64,000 nt of DNA from positions 120,937 to 184,936 of the forward strand of contig KN834783.1 in assembly GCA_000827265.1 (NCBI GenBank), read 5' to 3'. A program made the translations under genes and the position numbers. How positions within the stretch are numbered: the stretch's first letter is position 1; every line of letters starts with the position of its first letter. Source of the stretch: Collybiopsis luxurians FD-317 M1 (lineage: Eukaryota; Basidiomycota; Agaricomycetes; Agaricales; Omphalotaceae). The notes beneath the pieces are model-generated. The model made no database searches and had not been told where the DNA came from. It was given only the letters and a program-made list of their open reading frames with translations. Of this stretch, positions 47,148 to 59,006 are shown in pieces.

Positions 47148-47953
47148 ATGTCCGATCAATCTCGGCAACAATCCCTTACCAACGACCCCCGCCCTCCCAA
47201 ATGGGGTGAAATCAACGCCTGGAGGTTCCCAGCCGCAGACATCGTTAACGACCAATCCTCTGGTACTGGCGAGACCGCTGACCAGCAAAAAGCGGCTTTC
47301 GGATGGAGCGCAATCGGTCGTGATTGGGTACGACGTGCCTAGGACATCGTCGATGATCAGGCCACGCCCGCCACTACCGATGATTCGGAGCCGGCGAGGC
47401 CTTGATGGACAGAGCGCTGGTTCCGCGCCGCGAGCGACATCGTTGATGACCAGGCTGCTAGCGGTAATACACCGGCCACTGGCACCACCAACGATTCGGA
47501 GGCGTCGAGGCCTCGATGGAGTCACATCAGAACGGACTGGGTTCATGGTGCAGAAGATATTGTTAAAGACCAGGCTGCGGGCGGGGGAACATCCAGCGCT
47601 ACTAATGATTCAGAGGCATCGAGAATGAACTGGCAAATGATTAAGTGGCGTCATGGTGCAGAGGAGATTATCCAGGACCAGGCTGTTGGCGGCGAAACGC
47701 CCAGCGCTACCGATGATTCAGAAGCTGCTAGGATTGGATGGCAATTGAGGACGTGGCAACGTGGTGCCGAGGAGATCGTCAATGACCAGGCTGCGAGCGG
47801 GGAGGCATCCAGAATTGGATGGCACTCCCTTAGGTGGCGCCGTGGTGCGGAGGACATCGTTGAAGACCAGGCCTCTAGCGACAAGGTAAGTTTCATCTTG
47901 GATAACCCCGGCTATATCTACATCTACTCATACCTTTTATTATCCAGTATTGA
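47148..47953 (+). pseudogene. Repeat-protein gene, cassette 3, nonsense codons and extra repeat
   Basis: The first 400 bases equal cassette 2, including TAG (47340-47342) and TGA (47403-47405). After about 47561 the sequence diverges and contains one more repeat unit than cassette 1 (RHGAEEIIQDQAVGGETPS is extra) and a shortened unit (ASGEASRIGW). The intron is 47886-47947 (GTAAGT...TATCCAG) and the last codons are TAT TGA. Repeat number therefore varies between copies, as expected from slippage or unequal exchange. Confidence 0.78.
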
Positions 47954-49077
47954 AGGAGTTTCATATAAATAACTTGATCATACTCTACATGTACTTTGGT
48001 CAGTTTTCGCACCGCCCTATGTTGTCAATCAATATTCGCAGTTTACATGCTTGTAAATAAATCATAGATGGTCCAAATTTCTTCATCTCTCGAGTTTGTA
48101 AGAGTCGCTATTCCGAATTCATCTAAATTGTGATTTTGCATAAGTGCACAACCATGTGAGTATATTATATACTCTGGCCGGAACAAGAGGACGGTAACAA
48201 GCTGCAACAAGTTTGCAATGATTCCGAGTCGACTTATACATAATAATACAAGTGAACCCCTTCCTCTCTTTGCGGTCAAGTTGAGCGCCTTTCAGTGCCC
48301 GTTTAACTCCATTGATGGAGATACGTCCAACCCTTTCCCGTCCGAGTCCCATTGTCAGGGTTCCATCACCTACATAGCCTTATTGCCAGAATATCCTCGG
48401 TCCCATCACGATCAGTCTACATCCTAGGACTTGGGAATCCGTGAAATTCTCGAGTCTCGTAGCCGCAGCTTGCCAGGTTTAATGATTCGCAGGATTTGGA
48501 CTGGCGCTCGATGATTGAACGGTCACCTACACTAGTGATTGTCGCCCAGGGTAGGCTGGGGCGGCATGCCGGCACTCCTTCTATTGTGAGCAGGTTGAAA
48601 TCATGTACATGGCAGTTGCCGTTGCTGTGAACAAAAAGATGAATAGGTAAGCTTTGAACCTTTCGGATTGTACTTGCATGAGCTTAAACTTGGGTAGGAT
48701 ATTAACTTAAAAAACTCAGCGGATCCAATTGATGATTTTATAATACATTTCTTGTAACATGTAACAACTTTGGCTAATGGGGTCAAGGATCAACATATAA
48801 TTAAGTAATAGCACGTCATCAAGCGGTCCAGGTGCACAAAATAGTTTTGAAGCTCAGATTCAATTTCAGGAGAAACGCGCGCGTTGCAAACTGACGATTA
48901 TCTTGAATTTCTAAACTCGTAACACTATTTGAAACAATACGTCCTAATTGGGTTTGAATCTTCCGTCACTGCTGTTACTTGCTTTCCCCACTAGCTGATG
49001 AACGCCGGAACGCATTCCTTGTGGCACAAAGGTTGAAACTTGAAGATGGATATGATGGGTCTGGGTTGATAAGAACG
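47954..49077. repeat. Cassette 3 intergenic region, left of the retrotransposon
   Basis: Diverged copy of 36352-37530, ending at the 5' LTR. No gene. Confidence 0.55.
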
Positions 49078-49426
49078 TGTAGCGGTGCGTCACATATCGC
49101 TGTAACACTTGCATAGCTCCGCATATACCCACATTCCTTCTATTCATCATTTACATTACATTCATTCAATTAGACTACATTCGCACTTTCATTCCATCTG
49201 TACTCGCATCGTTACTCGTAGATCACTTGGACAGTTACTCAACTTATTACATATACCCTAATTTACTATATAAGCCAGCATATACATAGAAGTAGGGCAG
49301 GATTTTCTGAATCGACACTTTATCCTTGTCATTTCTGGCCGAATACTCAGTAAAGACTTTCGACGTCTGCTCACCTTGTTCACCTCTTGTCTGCGTGCTT
49401 TGTCACTCCATCACTGACACGTGACA
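49078..49426 (+). repeat. 5' LTR of the Ty3/Gypsy element
   Basis: 349 bp, TG...CA ends, with a TATA-like TATATAAG upstream of AGCCAGC near 49267. No convincing tRNA primer site was recognised just after it. Confidence 0.92.
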
Positions 49427-49615
49427 TATTTTTGACAAGCCAACTCTGTGTCTCGACATCTTACGGGCTCCCTCAAAGTCTGATCAACTTTGAGTATCCT
49501 CTGGTGTTTCTAGCTCACAAGGCTTGCTTCGTTGAAACTCCTTCCAATTGACTATTTGGTTTCAGAAATAACTTGTACTTTGGGTATACAAATTTTTCTC
49601 TTTAACTCAGATACT

Positions 49616-52600
49616 ATGACTACAGGTTCTTCCTCAGGTGAGGGCTTGCGCAGGCCCACGGCACCGGGTAAGCCATCATTTTCATCTCATCACCCCACTC
49701 TGGATGAGTGGGAATCAGGGTTGTTGAACCCTGTTATGCACCCCACACAGGAGAGCGATCCGAGCAAGGCTCGAGACCCCAGAGGGGGTTTGACTCCAGA
49801 GGGAGTTGCATGGCCACTGTTGAGGCCTGGATCTTGAACCAATGACCAGAGCAGTACCTCTGGTCGCACAGATCTACTTGAAGCTGACAAGCACAGTCAG
49901 GTAGGATCAGAAGTAAGAAAAATCCCTGAGCACAAAAGTCAGGGTAGTAATTACAATACCAATAACAATGGTAATAATTCTCTCATTGATTTGTCTGATG
50001 AGCAAATTGTGGTAATTAAGCAGGCTGAGGCTAGGCTTACACCTCAGCAATGTGAAAAAATTTTGCATTGAGTTTCTATTCAAGTACCAGCCAGGGGAGC
50101 TCAGAATACTGAAAGAACACCTTCTGGAAAAGGCAAATCTATTGACCCAGGGAATTGGGGTGCTGCCAATTTAAATGAAGATGACATAAATTTGGATGTT
50201 CAGAAGCAAATTTACAAGAGTCTGCAAAAGCCTGACATACTTAACAATTGGCAATGTTTCCTAAAGTGGCAGGAGGATGAAAACAATAGGACTGCAGTGA
50301 TCAAAATTGCTAGAGATCTGGAAGTACAGAATGCTCACAAGCAACCCTCAGTTAAAATTGAGGAAACCCTAGATGAACCAACTTTGAGTTCATCATGTCA
50401 AGCCAAAACTGAGGCACTGTCAGAGACAATGGCAGATCACATTGTTAATTTAACAAGCACTGCAAGAGGTTGCTGTTCAAATTCAGTTATGCCTGAGCAG
50501 GCTCACACAGATAGGCCCAGTGATTTTATTGCACAAGACAGTCGACTTGCAAAAACCATCTTCGGTTCACTTACAGCTGAACAATCTCAGCATGTTACAG
50601 AGCCCTGGAATCAAGGTGCTTTGAATGTTGAGGGATGGAACCCTTTGTACAAAATCAATAAAACCTATCCCTCCAACTGAGTATAGTGGAGCAATGAATT
50701 CCTGAGAATTCATGCAGTTTGTCAAACAAGTCAGCTGTTACATTGAGGATGGAAATGTACTATACATAGGGAAGTTGATGGGTAGCGCATATAATTTCTA
50801 TGAATGCACCTGTGGTGATTGTCCTGAAAAATTATGAGTCAGGAATGTAATGGAGGATTCATCTTTATTGAGCAAGCAAGCTTGTCATGCATGGGAGAGT
50901 GGCTATTCAAATGCTTATGTTTTTCCCTATACATGGTCCATGGGAGACCTCCCTTGATGTGATGTCTCACAGTCTCTTTTGTGACTGTATTTTCATTAAT
51001 TCCAAGAAATTTTTATTTGTCACTCCTAACAAATGCCCTCTGCCGAGGCATACCCTATGTGTTCCATTCCCTTTCTACTCATCCGTTGTCATTCTCTTTA
51101 GTCTTTTCCTTGTTTCCTCCATGTCCTCTTCATCCTCAATGCTCTTTTGCTTTCTAATGTGGTTTATTGTTGGTTTCTGCATTGCATTCCTTGCTCATTT
51201 TTGGATCCACTCCTGCTTCACACTTTAGTATGTGTTCTGTTTTGCCTTGTCCCTGCTGTGCCACTCACCTGTGTATGCTCTCTGTTCAGTAATGTAATTG
51301 TTCAGAGTAGCACTAGCACTTTTGCTGTGCCTCTCTGCCTTCCACTCCCTACCGTGATCACACTGAAGCCCACATCAACAATGTCTCCTATGTGTAGCTT
51401 TTCCAGGCTAATTTTTTTGCTCTGCATCCTTAAAAATCTTTCTTCTATTTTTGAGGGTTTTTGACTACATATACTACATATTGGAACTCTGGAAAATGTT
51501 AGGGACAATTTTCATATCTCAGCCTGTGCCTTGGGTGGCAATGATTATTACTCAATAAGCCTACTGGTCTTTCAACTTGTTTATGTATCTTTTCCTTTGA
51601 AAAGACCACAGAAAACTGCGATTTTTCTCACCCAAAAATGAGGTATACATCTGACTGAATCAGACGCAGCACCTGTGCCAAGGTCAATTTCCACAAGCTC
51701 ATCATATCCACTTGGTCTGGGGGCGCCTGTTCACTTGTGTCCACTTGGCAATAGCTGTATTGTTTTCTGTTTTTTATGGTACCCAGTGGGTGCTAGCACA
51801 GGAACATACATAGTCAAGTCAAAAGTGACATGTACTTTGAGCAACAGGAAAATGGAGACCTGACTGTAGGCAGGTACATAGCTTTGTCAGTGGTCTGTTT
51901 GAAGCTCCAAATCCCCAGCATGTTGATTTGCAATGCTGCAGAGGAGGTGAACCTTCCATGGCTTTTTATCTTCACATCTGAATAAAGTCCAGACTCATAT
52001 CTGCCACATGATTTATTGCAGCGGCCCACTCTCTCACATGGACACTTCAACAATTCTTTATATGATTGTATGATTACATATTCCCATCGAGTTTGTGTAC
52101 TGAACAATGTCAAAAACTCCATTGTTGCAGCCAAGGAAAACACAGGGTCCAAGATTATGTTGGCTACTTTGAGGATTTGTGTGATACAATTGGTCCAATT
52201 GATGAGCAGGAAAAAGTCTCATTGCTGTGGGACAGATTTACAGGATACATTGCAGCCAGACTATATAGCCAAAATCTTCACCCAGAACAATCCAGCTTCA
52301 GTGAAGTAGTTGAACATGCTGAAGTACTTGAGTTAATTGAAGAAGTCAAGTGAAAACATGGCCAGAGTAATGCCGGTAGCTCTAATCAAAATAATAGAGG
52401 CTCACCTGGGAATGGCAGTGGATCAGGCAGTGGAGGATGTTCTGGAGTGCATTATGATCCAACCAATAATACTTTAAATGCCTCTGGAGGGCATACAGGA
52501 GATAACTCTGCAAGTAGCAGTCAGCAGAACAAATCAACAAGTCAAAGCTCTGGACAGAACTCTGAGAAAAAATGGCAGAAATGCTGTAATAATAAATTGT

Positions 52601-53418
52601 CAAAAGAGGAACAAGATCATTACTGTGCTGAGAGCCACTGCTTCAACTGTAGTGAAGTTGGGCACACATTGAGACAGTGTCCCAAGAATCATACAGTGAG
52701 ATCAGACAAAAACTCATCAGGCCCACCAGGTATTCCCAGTCACAATATGGAATTTGAATTATCTGAAGTTGATAATCTTCATGATGCAGTAGAGGATGCC
52801 ACTATTGAATTGTCTCTCAATGCTATTGATTGGTTTGAGGATGTTGAAGTGATGTATTACAGTGATGAGTCAGAGGACTGGGAAACTTCAGAAGGCAAAG
52901 AGCTGACTGAATCTGAAAATATGGAGGAAGATTCAGACTTAGACTCCATTCCAGCACTGCAAGATGTTTCTGATAGTGACACTGAATATGGATATGAGTC
53001 TGACTCTAATGACTCAGATGAAGGCAGTACCCCTTACCTTGAGGAAACCCAGTTTCTTACTCATCAAATATTCATATATCCAGACTACTCTGACAGCTCA
53101 GAACCTTGTTTGGCAGACAAAAAATTGAGGTCTGACTATCCTACCTGTTTTGATAGTGCTCCCTTCTCATTAATCCCAGATCAGGTAAAGGATGAGTTGG
53201 CAGAAACAACTGCTCAAAACTCTGTTATAAAAGACAATGATGATGAGCCTGATCCATTAGAATGGCTGTTTCGTAGTCCAAAGTGGGAAGACAGATCTAT
53301 GGAATTCCAAAAGCATTTAGTAGCTGACCAGAACTGGGAGTATATTGAACAAGTACAAATGGCACATACCTTGAGTCCCCATTTCATCTCCCCAAGGCAG
53401 AAAAAATGTCTGATTTGA
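49616..53418 (+). pseudogene. gag region, interrupted
   Basis: The start MTTGSSSGEGLRRPTAPGKP at 49616 opens a frame soon cut by stops. Gag-like pieces follow (50192-50680; then IPPTEYSGAMNS and SAYNFYE to about 50840). The capsid core resumes near 52030 (LYDYIFP, DYVGYFEDLCDTIGPIDEQE, LLWDRFTGYIAARLYS). A zinc knuckle CFNCSEVGHTLRQC at 52639-52680 lies in the 323-codon open frame 52447-53418, whose second half is very acidic (Glu/Asp/Ser). Stops sit where Arg or Trp is expected. About 1.2 kb of foreign sequence lies in the middle. Confidence 0.8.
50845..52030. mobile_element. About 1.2-kb insertion inside gag
   Basis: Capsid-like coding sequence stops near 50840 (FYE...PEK) and resumes near 52030 (LQQFF...LYDYIFP). 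The sequence between has no Gag features. On the minus strand a short frame (51302-51508) includes LEKLHIGDIVDVGFSVITV, loosely like an uncharacterised Agaricomycete repeat-associated protein. The exact ends and any target duplication were not resolved. It is CpG-poor like its host, so the insertion is old. Confidence 0.5.
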
Positions 53419-54299
53419 CAGCCCATTGTCAGGTGTACATACATAGACATTTGAATCACACCTTGTTTGGTTGGGAAAATGATCCATTACAATGAGGATT
53501 CGGTGACCCACTGGCCAATCATGCACAATTTCTATTGGCAAAATCAGCACCATATGCTGGTGATGAATTGTTAATAAATAATGAGGACTTGAATCACCTA
53601 GCACAATTCTATATTTACGGAATATCAGATTCTGAACATCTTGTGATAGATCATGCCTACATTCATAATGGCACAGAGCAGAGTGAGTTTAAAATCCCTA
53701 GTGCATGGTTAGAAACTCCAGATTTCAATGTTGTACAGTAGTACTCACTGAAACGAAGCAAGTTGAATGGATTTGAATTCCCAGATCAGTATGATCCAAG
53801 TTGAAAATGGATGGCTAACAGGGCCATGGGAGATGTATATGAGACAGCTATTACATACCTCTTGGATAATTGTATATACTTCCCTGGTGATGATTTAGAA
53901 CCTGATCATACTAAGCAAGTCTTGGGACAATGCTTTTGTGCTTACCCTGGCATATCATCCAAGTTTTACATGGTGCAGAACCAATTGCATGGCCTTCTGT
54001 TTACATTGCCAGTGAAGTGCCTGCGAAAACCTAAGTTTGATCTATACAGATGGATCTGTAAAAAGTATGTGCATTTCTATAGTGCAGCTTTTCTACCAAC
54101 CCAGTGGTACAACAATGAGCCTATATTGGGGAATTTGTTTTATGAGTCCAGGGCTTTTCTTCAGCTCAAGAACTCACTGATGATAAATTAATTGACTACT
54201 TAATTTGGTGAGGTGATATTCCAGAAAATGAGTTGATTTTTGAGCTTGAACTCAATGGAATTCAAGTTCCTCATGACCAATATGCTGGTTTGCAATGAA

Positions 54300-54882
54300 A
54301 TGCGACTTTAGTTAAGGACCCTAAGCATAAAGTCCCATGTCCAGTTGTGGTTGAAGTTGTAGTGAATGGCCAACCAGCAAAGGCCCTCATTGACTCAGGT
54401 TCACTTGCTGATTTCATATCTAATATGTTGATAGATCAACTTAAATGTGAAAAGCAAGAATTAACAACTCTGCTCACCTTACAGCTTGCTGTTCAAGGTT
54501 CTCAGTAAACTGGGGCATAAACATTGATTTTGCATATCAGAATGTTAAGGAAAAATGGTATTTTGATGCAACAAATCTTTCTAATTACGATCTCATACTA
54601 GGGACTCCATTCTTGTTCCAACATCAAGTAACTGTTGGATTTAATCCAGTGCAAGTTATAGTGGGAAGTCCAGAATCCCTACCTCTACAAGGTCCAACCA
54701 TTTTGCAACTAGCATCTTGCAGTATGGAAATTTATGCAGAACAATTGGAACAAGTACAAATAATGCTAACAGAGTATGCTAAACCTATTTGTGGCTCTGC
54801 CAAAAACACTGACTTACCTCCATTAAGGGTCATCAACCATCAGATCCCTCTTATTGACGAAAACCATGTTATACCTTGGTGA
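54300..54882 (+). pseudogene. Retroviral-type aspartic protease domain, decayed
   Basis: The catalytic triplet region KALIDSGSLADFIS (DSG at 54392-54400) is followed, after a frameshift near 54510, by NYDLILGTPFLFQHQVTVGF, the typical second half of Ty3/Gypsy proteases. Stops at 54507 and elsewhere break the frame. Confidence 0.8.
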
Positions 54883-54889
54883 CCATCTC

Positions 54890-55770
54890 GCCTATCTGAG
54901 AAATTCCATAGTCAGTGGGCTGAGAAATGGGACACTTACATTTGAACTGGTAGGTGGAAGATCACAACTTCGAGGAACACTGTACCTATGATGTTGATTC
55001 CTAAAACAGGTGCTCAGAGGGAAAAACTTTGAGTGGTTGTTGATCTATGTCAACAGAATGCTAATACCCATAAGTTGGCTTCACCATTACCAGATATAGA
55101 TGGAATCTTATGATGCACAGCACAGGCTTGCTATCACTCAATGTTGGATGGCAAAGATGCATACAAACAAATTTGTGTTGAGCTTGAAGATGTTTGGAAG
55201 ACTGCTGTGTCAACACCTGATGGTAATATGGTGAGTCATGTTGTGCAGCAGGGTGATTGCAATGCACCAGCAACTTACCAGATGCTAATGAACTATTTGT
55301 TCTTGCCATATATAGGGCAGTTCATGGATGTTTATCTAGACAACATCATCATTTACTCCAACACTTTGGAAGAGCATGTTACACATGTTAAACTTGTTAT
55401 TCATATTCTTTGTTGTGAAAAACTATATGTTAGCAAACAAAAATTATACTTCCTTGCTAATGAAATTCATATCCTTGGTTGTGTGATTGACTGTCATGGT
55501 ATCTGCATGGATCCAGATAAAGTCGATGCAATTTTAAAATGGAAATCTCCTACCAATCGAGACTTGCTGCATGGTTTTCTAGGTGCCGTTGGGTTTCTAG
55601 CAGATGACATTGCAGAAATATGTGTACCAATGGGGCATTTGCATGCTGTAACTGGTGATACTGTTCCATTTCATTGGGGACACTCTGAGGAGCATGCTTT
55701 TCAAGAGATAAAACAACTTACTGGGCAATCAAAAATGCATCATGTTCCCCTTGATTACTCCAAAAATTGA
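54890..55770 (+). pseudogene. Reverse transcriptase domain, active site altered
   Basis: RWKITTSRNTVPM, a VVVDL block, SPLPDIDGIL, MLDGKDAYKQI, QQGDCNAPATYQMLMN, FMDVYLDNIIIYS and the thumb block GFLGAVGFLADDI are in the order of Ty3/Gypsy reverse transcriptases. The catalytic pair normally DD reads DN (55339-55344). Stops at 55030-55032 and 55111-55113 lie where Arg is usual. All are explained by CpG decay (CGA to TGA; GACGAC to GACAAC). Confidence 0.88.
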
Positions 55771-56228
55771 CAGATGGATGTACAACAGGTGTCTCGGGTG
55801 CAGTAATCCAAGGATGTACCTGGAAACAGGGCAAAGTCGCTGCTTTTTACTCTGCAAAACTCAACTCTGTGCAACAGAATTATCCAGTACACAAGATTGA
55901 GATGCTTGCTGGGATTGAAACTATGTTGTGCCATTGTGATATTCTACAGGGTGTCGAGTTCAAATGGATAACAGACCATAAGGGACTAATTCATTTATTA
56001 CATCAGAAGGATCTGTCAGGATGCCAAGCGCATTGGATGGAGGAAATATCTGAATTTGATTTTACAATAGAATATGTGCCTGGGACAGAAAATGTTCTCG
56101 CAGATGCATTATCACATATATATTCTAATGATGCACTTAGGACTGTACGAGCACATAGTGAATACACTGCTCATGACCTGATAGACGCAGATGTTATTAA
56201 TGTAGCCTATATTCAATGCCGGTTTTAG
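55767..56228 (+). pseudogene. RNase H domain of pol
   Basis: SGAVIQG, AAFYSAKLNSVQQNYPVHKIEML, ITDHKGLIHLLHQKDLSGCQAHWMEEISEF and YVPGTENVLADALSHIYS are the standard RNase H and connection blocks of Ty3/Gypsy pol. It is open over 153 codons but separated from the reverse transcriptase part by a stop at 55768-55770. Confidence 0.88.
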
Positions 56229-56368
56229 TAGGACTTGAGGCAAAGTGCCAAGTTCCTGAATCCATCTATGCTAGCAAGATAGAGTTATGGTCCAATCCAC
56301 AGAAATCAGCAAAAGCCCTGGCAGCCGAAGAGAATATCCAAGAGAGACATCATTATGCTTAGAAGAAA

Positions 56369-57415
56369 ATGCCGTTTGTTGAGTGTGACCTCATGGCAAA
56401 CTGTCCAAAAGAAATTAAACCAGTGGAAACATTGAATTCAAAACAAGCCGTGGATCAGATTGATCAGTGTTCAGTGACAGCGACAGCTCAAATTACTGAA
56501 TTGATGGACCCTGAGTGCCCACCATCACTACTGCAAATTGTATCTCAAGGATGTTCTGGCATTGATGTGGAATGTGTAGTCAAGAACCAATACTCAAATG
56601 ATTCAATCTTTAATGCTGTTATGCAAAATCCAAAGGATTACCAAAATTATGAAGTAGTGCATGGAAAAATTTACTTGAAGCTGCCAGATCATAAGGTACT
56701 CTGCATTCCAGATATTTTTGTGGGCCCAAGGAAGCTGTGTGAAGTGCTCCTTGATGAGGCGCATTCACTATTAGCCCACCTCAGTACAAAGAAGACATTG
56801 GCATATCTCCACAACCATGTCTGGTGGAAAACAATGGTCAAAGATACCCAGAAATTTTGTGAAAGTTGTTCAGTTTGTCACAGAATGAAGTCCTCAAATC
56901 ATAAGCCATATGGATTGCTCAAGCATTTACCAGTTCCAATGTGCCCTTGGGAGGTAATTGGAATTGATTTCATAGGACCGCTTCCACAAAGCTCAAATCG
57001 TGATGGGACCTTTGACATGATCACTAATATTGTCGATCATCTTACTGGTATGGTTCATGTGGTACCAAGTTGGGCTAATTATAAGACCAAAGATATTACT
57101 GAGCTTGTATTCACTGAAGTCTATAAGCATCATGGACTGCCAAAAGTCATTGTAAGTGATTGCGACTCAATTTTTACAAGTCATTTCTGGTCCCATCTTC
57201 ATTCTCTTATTGGGACAAAATTGCATATGTCCAGTGCCTACCACCCTGAGACAGATGGTCTCACAGAACACTCAAACCGAACAATTACACAAATGCTGCA
57301 TCAGTGTGTAAATGAGTGCCAGACTGACTGGGTTGTTTGGCTACCTGCTGTGGAATTTGCAATCAATTTAACACAATCTGAGACCACTGGTTATTCACCG
57401 TTCTTCCTTAATTGA
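56369..57415 (+). pseudogene. Integrase domain of pol (348 codons open)
   Basis: An HHCC-type zinc-binding region (HLSTKKTLAYLHNHVWW...FCESCSVC) is followed by the DDE core: IDFIGPLP (first Asp), IVSDCDSIFTSHFW (second Asp) and TDGLTEHSNR (Glu). The frame stays open to 57415, where TGA cuts it just after GYSPFFLN. It is the best kept part of pol, but the upstream stop and decay of the other domains make the element inactive. Confidence 0.88.
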
Positions 57416-58017
57416 TTACCTTGTTCTTTTATTTGGAATGATCCGGACAAGTCTGAATTCCTGGGGGTTCAAATTTTTGCACAGAAAATGAAAGAGGCAA
57501 TAATGTTGGCACACAATTCATTGCTCTCTCAACAGACTAAGCAAACTCAAGATGAAAATTGCCACTGCATTCCTTCCCCATTTGAAAAGGGAGATTTTGT
57601 GTATATCTCTACTAAGAATATTTCATTTCCAAAGGGAAGAGCATGAAAACTCATACCCAAATATATTGGACCATACAGGGTCCTTGAGATCATTGGTGAA
57701 TCATCTTGTAAAATTCAACTGCCACTGACTCTGAAATGAAGAGGCATTCATGATGTTTTTCATGCATTCCTACTGCGTATTCATCTTCCTAATGATGACT
57801 GTCTTTTCCCTGGTCAGTTGGAAGATCAAATTGCCAATTTTGGTGATGTTGCAGGTGAATGTTCAGTCGACCAAATACTTTCACATACTGGGTCAAGGAT
57901 AGACTCCATGTTTGAGGTTCAATAGAAATCTGGGGACACAACTTGGCTACCCTATGAAAATGTCAGCCACTTGGAACCATTGGCTGAATATCTCAAAGCA
58001 ATGGGGCTGGACTAAGT
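57416..58017 (+). pseudogene. Integrase C-terminal and chromodomain-like region
   Basis: The region continues in frame past stops: FEKGDFVYIST, PKYIGPYRVLEIIG, RGIHDVFHAFLLRIHLPNDD, then a chromodomain-like end (DQILSHTG...WLPYENVSHLEPLAEYLKAMG) before TAA at 58014-58016. Stops at 57644-57646, 57737-57739 and 57923-57925 stand for expected Arg, Arg and Trp. Chromodomains in such elements target insertion to heterochromatin. Confidence 0.75.
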
Positions 58018-58023
58018 ATCTAA

Positions 58024-58953
58024 TTTGCTCAGGATGCAGACATCCCTGCTGAGGGTGCTAATGGACTGTTTATAGGGTTCATAAATTTTACTCTCATTGA
58101 TGAGGAGGGCAGAAAGCATCACATATATACCAGTGCCTGCTCCATCTCTTACCCCACCCATTCCCTTCCCTCACAATCTTTGCACAATTACTCTCATGCT
58201 CCTTCATTATCCATGCCTCTTTGCACCCACCTCCCCCTCCTGTCCAGCGACCACATATTCATTCAGGATCTCCCTTCAGTCAGCTATAATCCCAAGGAGA
58301 AATTATCCTGGACCATCACTAGCCGCCTCACTACACCTGAAACCATATATAGGAAAGGCAACACATTCATGATGGACATGGTACATCACTCCTTTGCTTT
58401 GGCATGCAGCTGGAATATTCCGGACTTAGATAACTATGCGGCCATAGCTACTATCATTAATCTTGACTCACCTGACCAATTTAAGTACCAATTCATGACA
58501 CTTTGTGATGATGGTGTGACCCCATCCATTGGTGAAGGTCACATTGCCTACTACTGTGTGTGGAAGAATGATGACTGCAAGTCCCATCAGCTCTTTGACA
58601 GCAAGCTATTCAAGAATGCCAGGAAGGCTTATCCTAGACCCCCCACTGCCCATACACCAGCTCCCCCTCCCTCTTCCTCATCAGAAATTGATAGCCTCTT
58701 TGCTGGGTACTTGGGCTCTCATATTCAGGGAATTGTGCATGCCCTTGTAAAAAGCAGTGCACATGATCGCAAATGTGACCTTGCTATACAGGACCATCAG
58801 GCCAGGAAGGCACTCAATAGCACGAGAAAAGCAGATCCAAAGCTGTCAGGGATTTTTCATGCCAGAAGCAAAGCAAAAGCTCATCGCCCCACAGGGCAAC
58901 AAACTCCTTCCAGCTCTGCTTCTTCTTTGACCAACACCCCCATGGAAACTTAG
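58024..58953 (+). CDS. Additional open frame between pol and the 3' LTR, function unknown
   Basis: An uninterrupted frame of about 309 codons follows the pol stop. It has no ATG near its beginning; the first in-frame Met is near LSMPLCTHLP. It encodes NFTLIDEEGRKHHIY..., a central block (MVHHSFALACSWNIPDLDNY), a Pro/Ser linker (PAPPPSSSSE) and a Lys/Arg-rich end (ARSKAKAHRPTGQQ). There is no zinc knuckle, membrane segment or known domain. It lacks stops although the neighbouring pol is full of them, which is unusual for passive decay. It could be an accessory retroelement protein or a captured host exon. Confidence 0.45.
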   Translation, partial: FAQDADIPAEGANGLFIGFINFTLIDEEGRKHHIYTSACSISYPTHSLPSQSLHNYSHAPSLSMPLCTHLPLLSSDHIFIQDLPSVSYNPKEKLSWTITSRLTTPETIYRKGNTFMMDMVHHSFALACSWNIPDLDNYAAIATIINLDSPDQFKYQFMTLCDDGVTPSIGEGHIAYYCVWKNDDCKSHQLFDSKLFKNARKAYPRPPTAHTPAPPPSSSSEIDSLFAGYLGSHIQGIVHALVKSSAHDRKCDLAIQDHQARKALNSTRKADPKLSGIFHARSKAKAHRPTGQQTPSSSASSLTNTPMET

Positions 58954-58989
58954 GTGTTGTTGGATGGACTTGGTGCGAGATTCCTGCGC

Positions 58990-59003
58990 AATCTCGGGAG
59001 GGC
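58990..59003 (+). other. Polypurine tract of the Ty3/Gypsy element
   Basis: GGGAGGG lies a few bases before the 3' LTR and is the likely plus-strand priming site. Short and inferred by position. Confidence 0.55.
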
Positions 59004-59006
59004 ATA

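Noticed and set aside
50887..51464. Overlapping hydrophobic frames inside the gag insertion as a membrane or envelope protein
   Set aside because: The hydrophobicity comes from T-rich, CpG-depleted sequence; there is no conserved motif and the frames are short.
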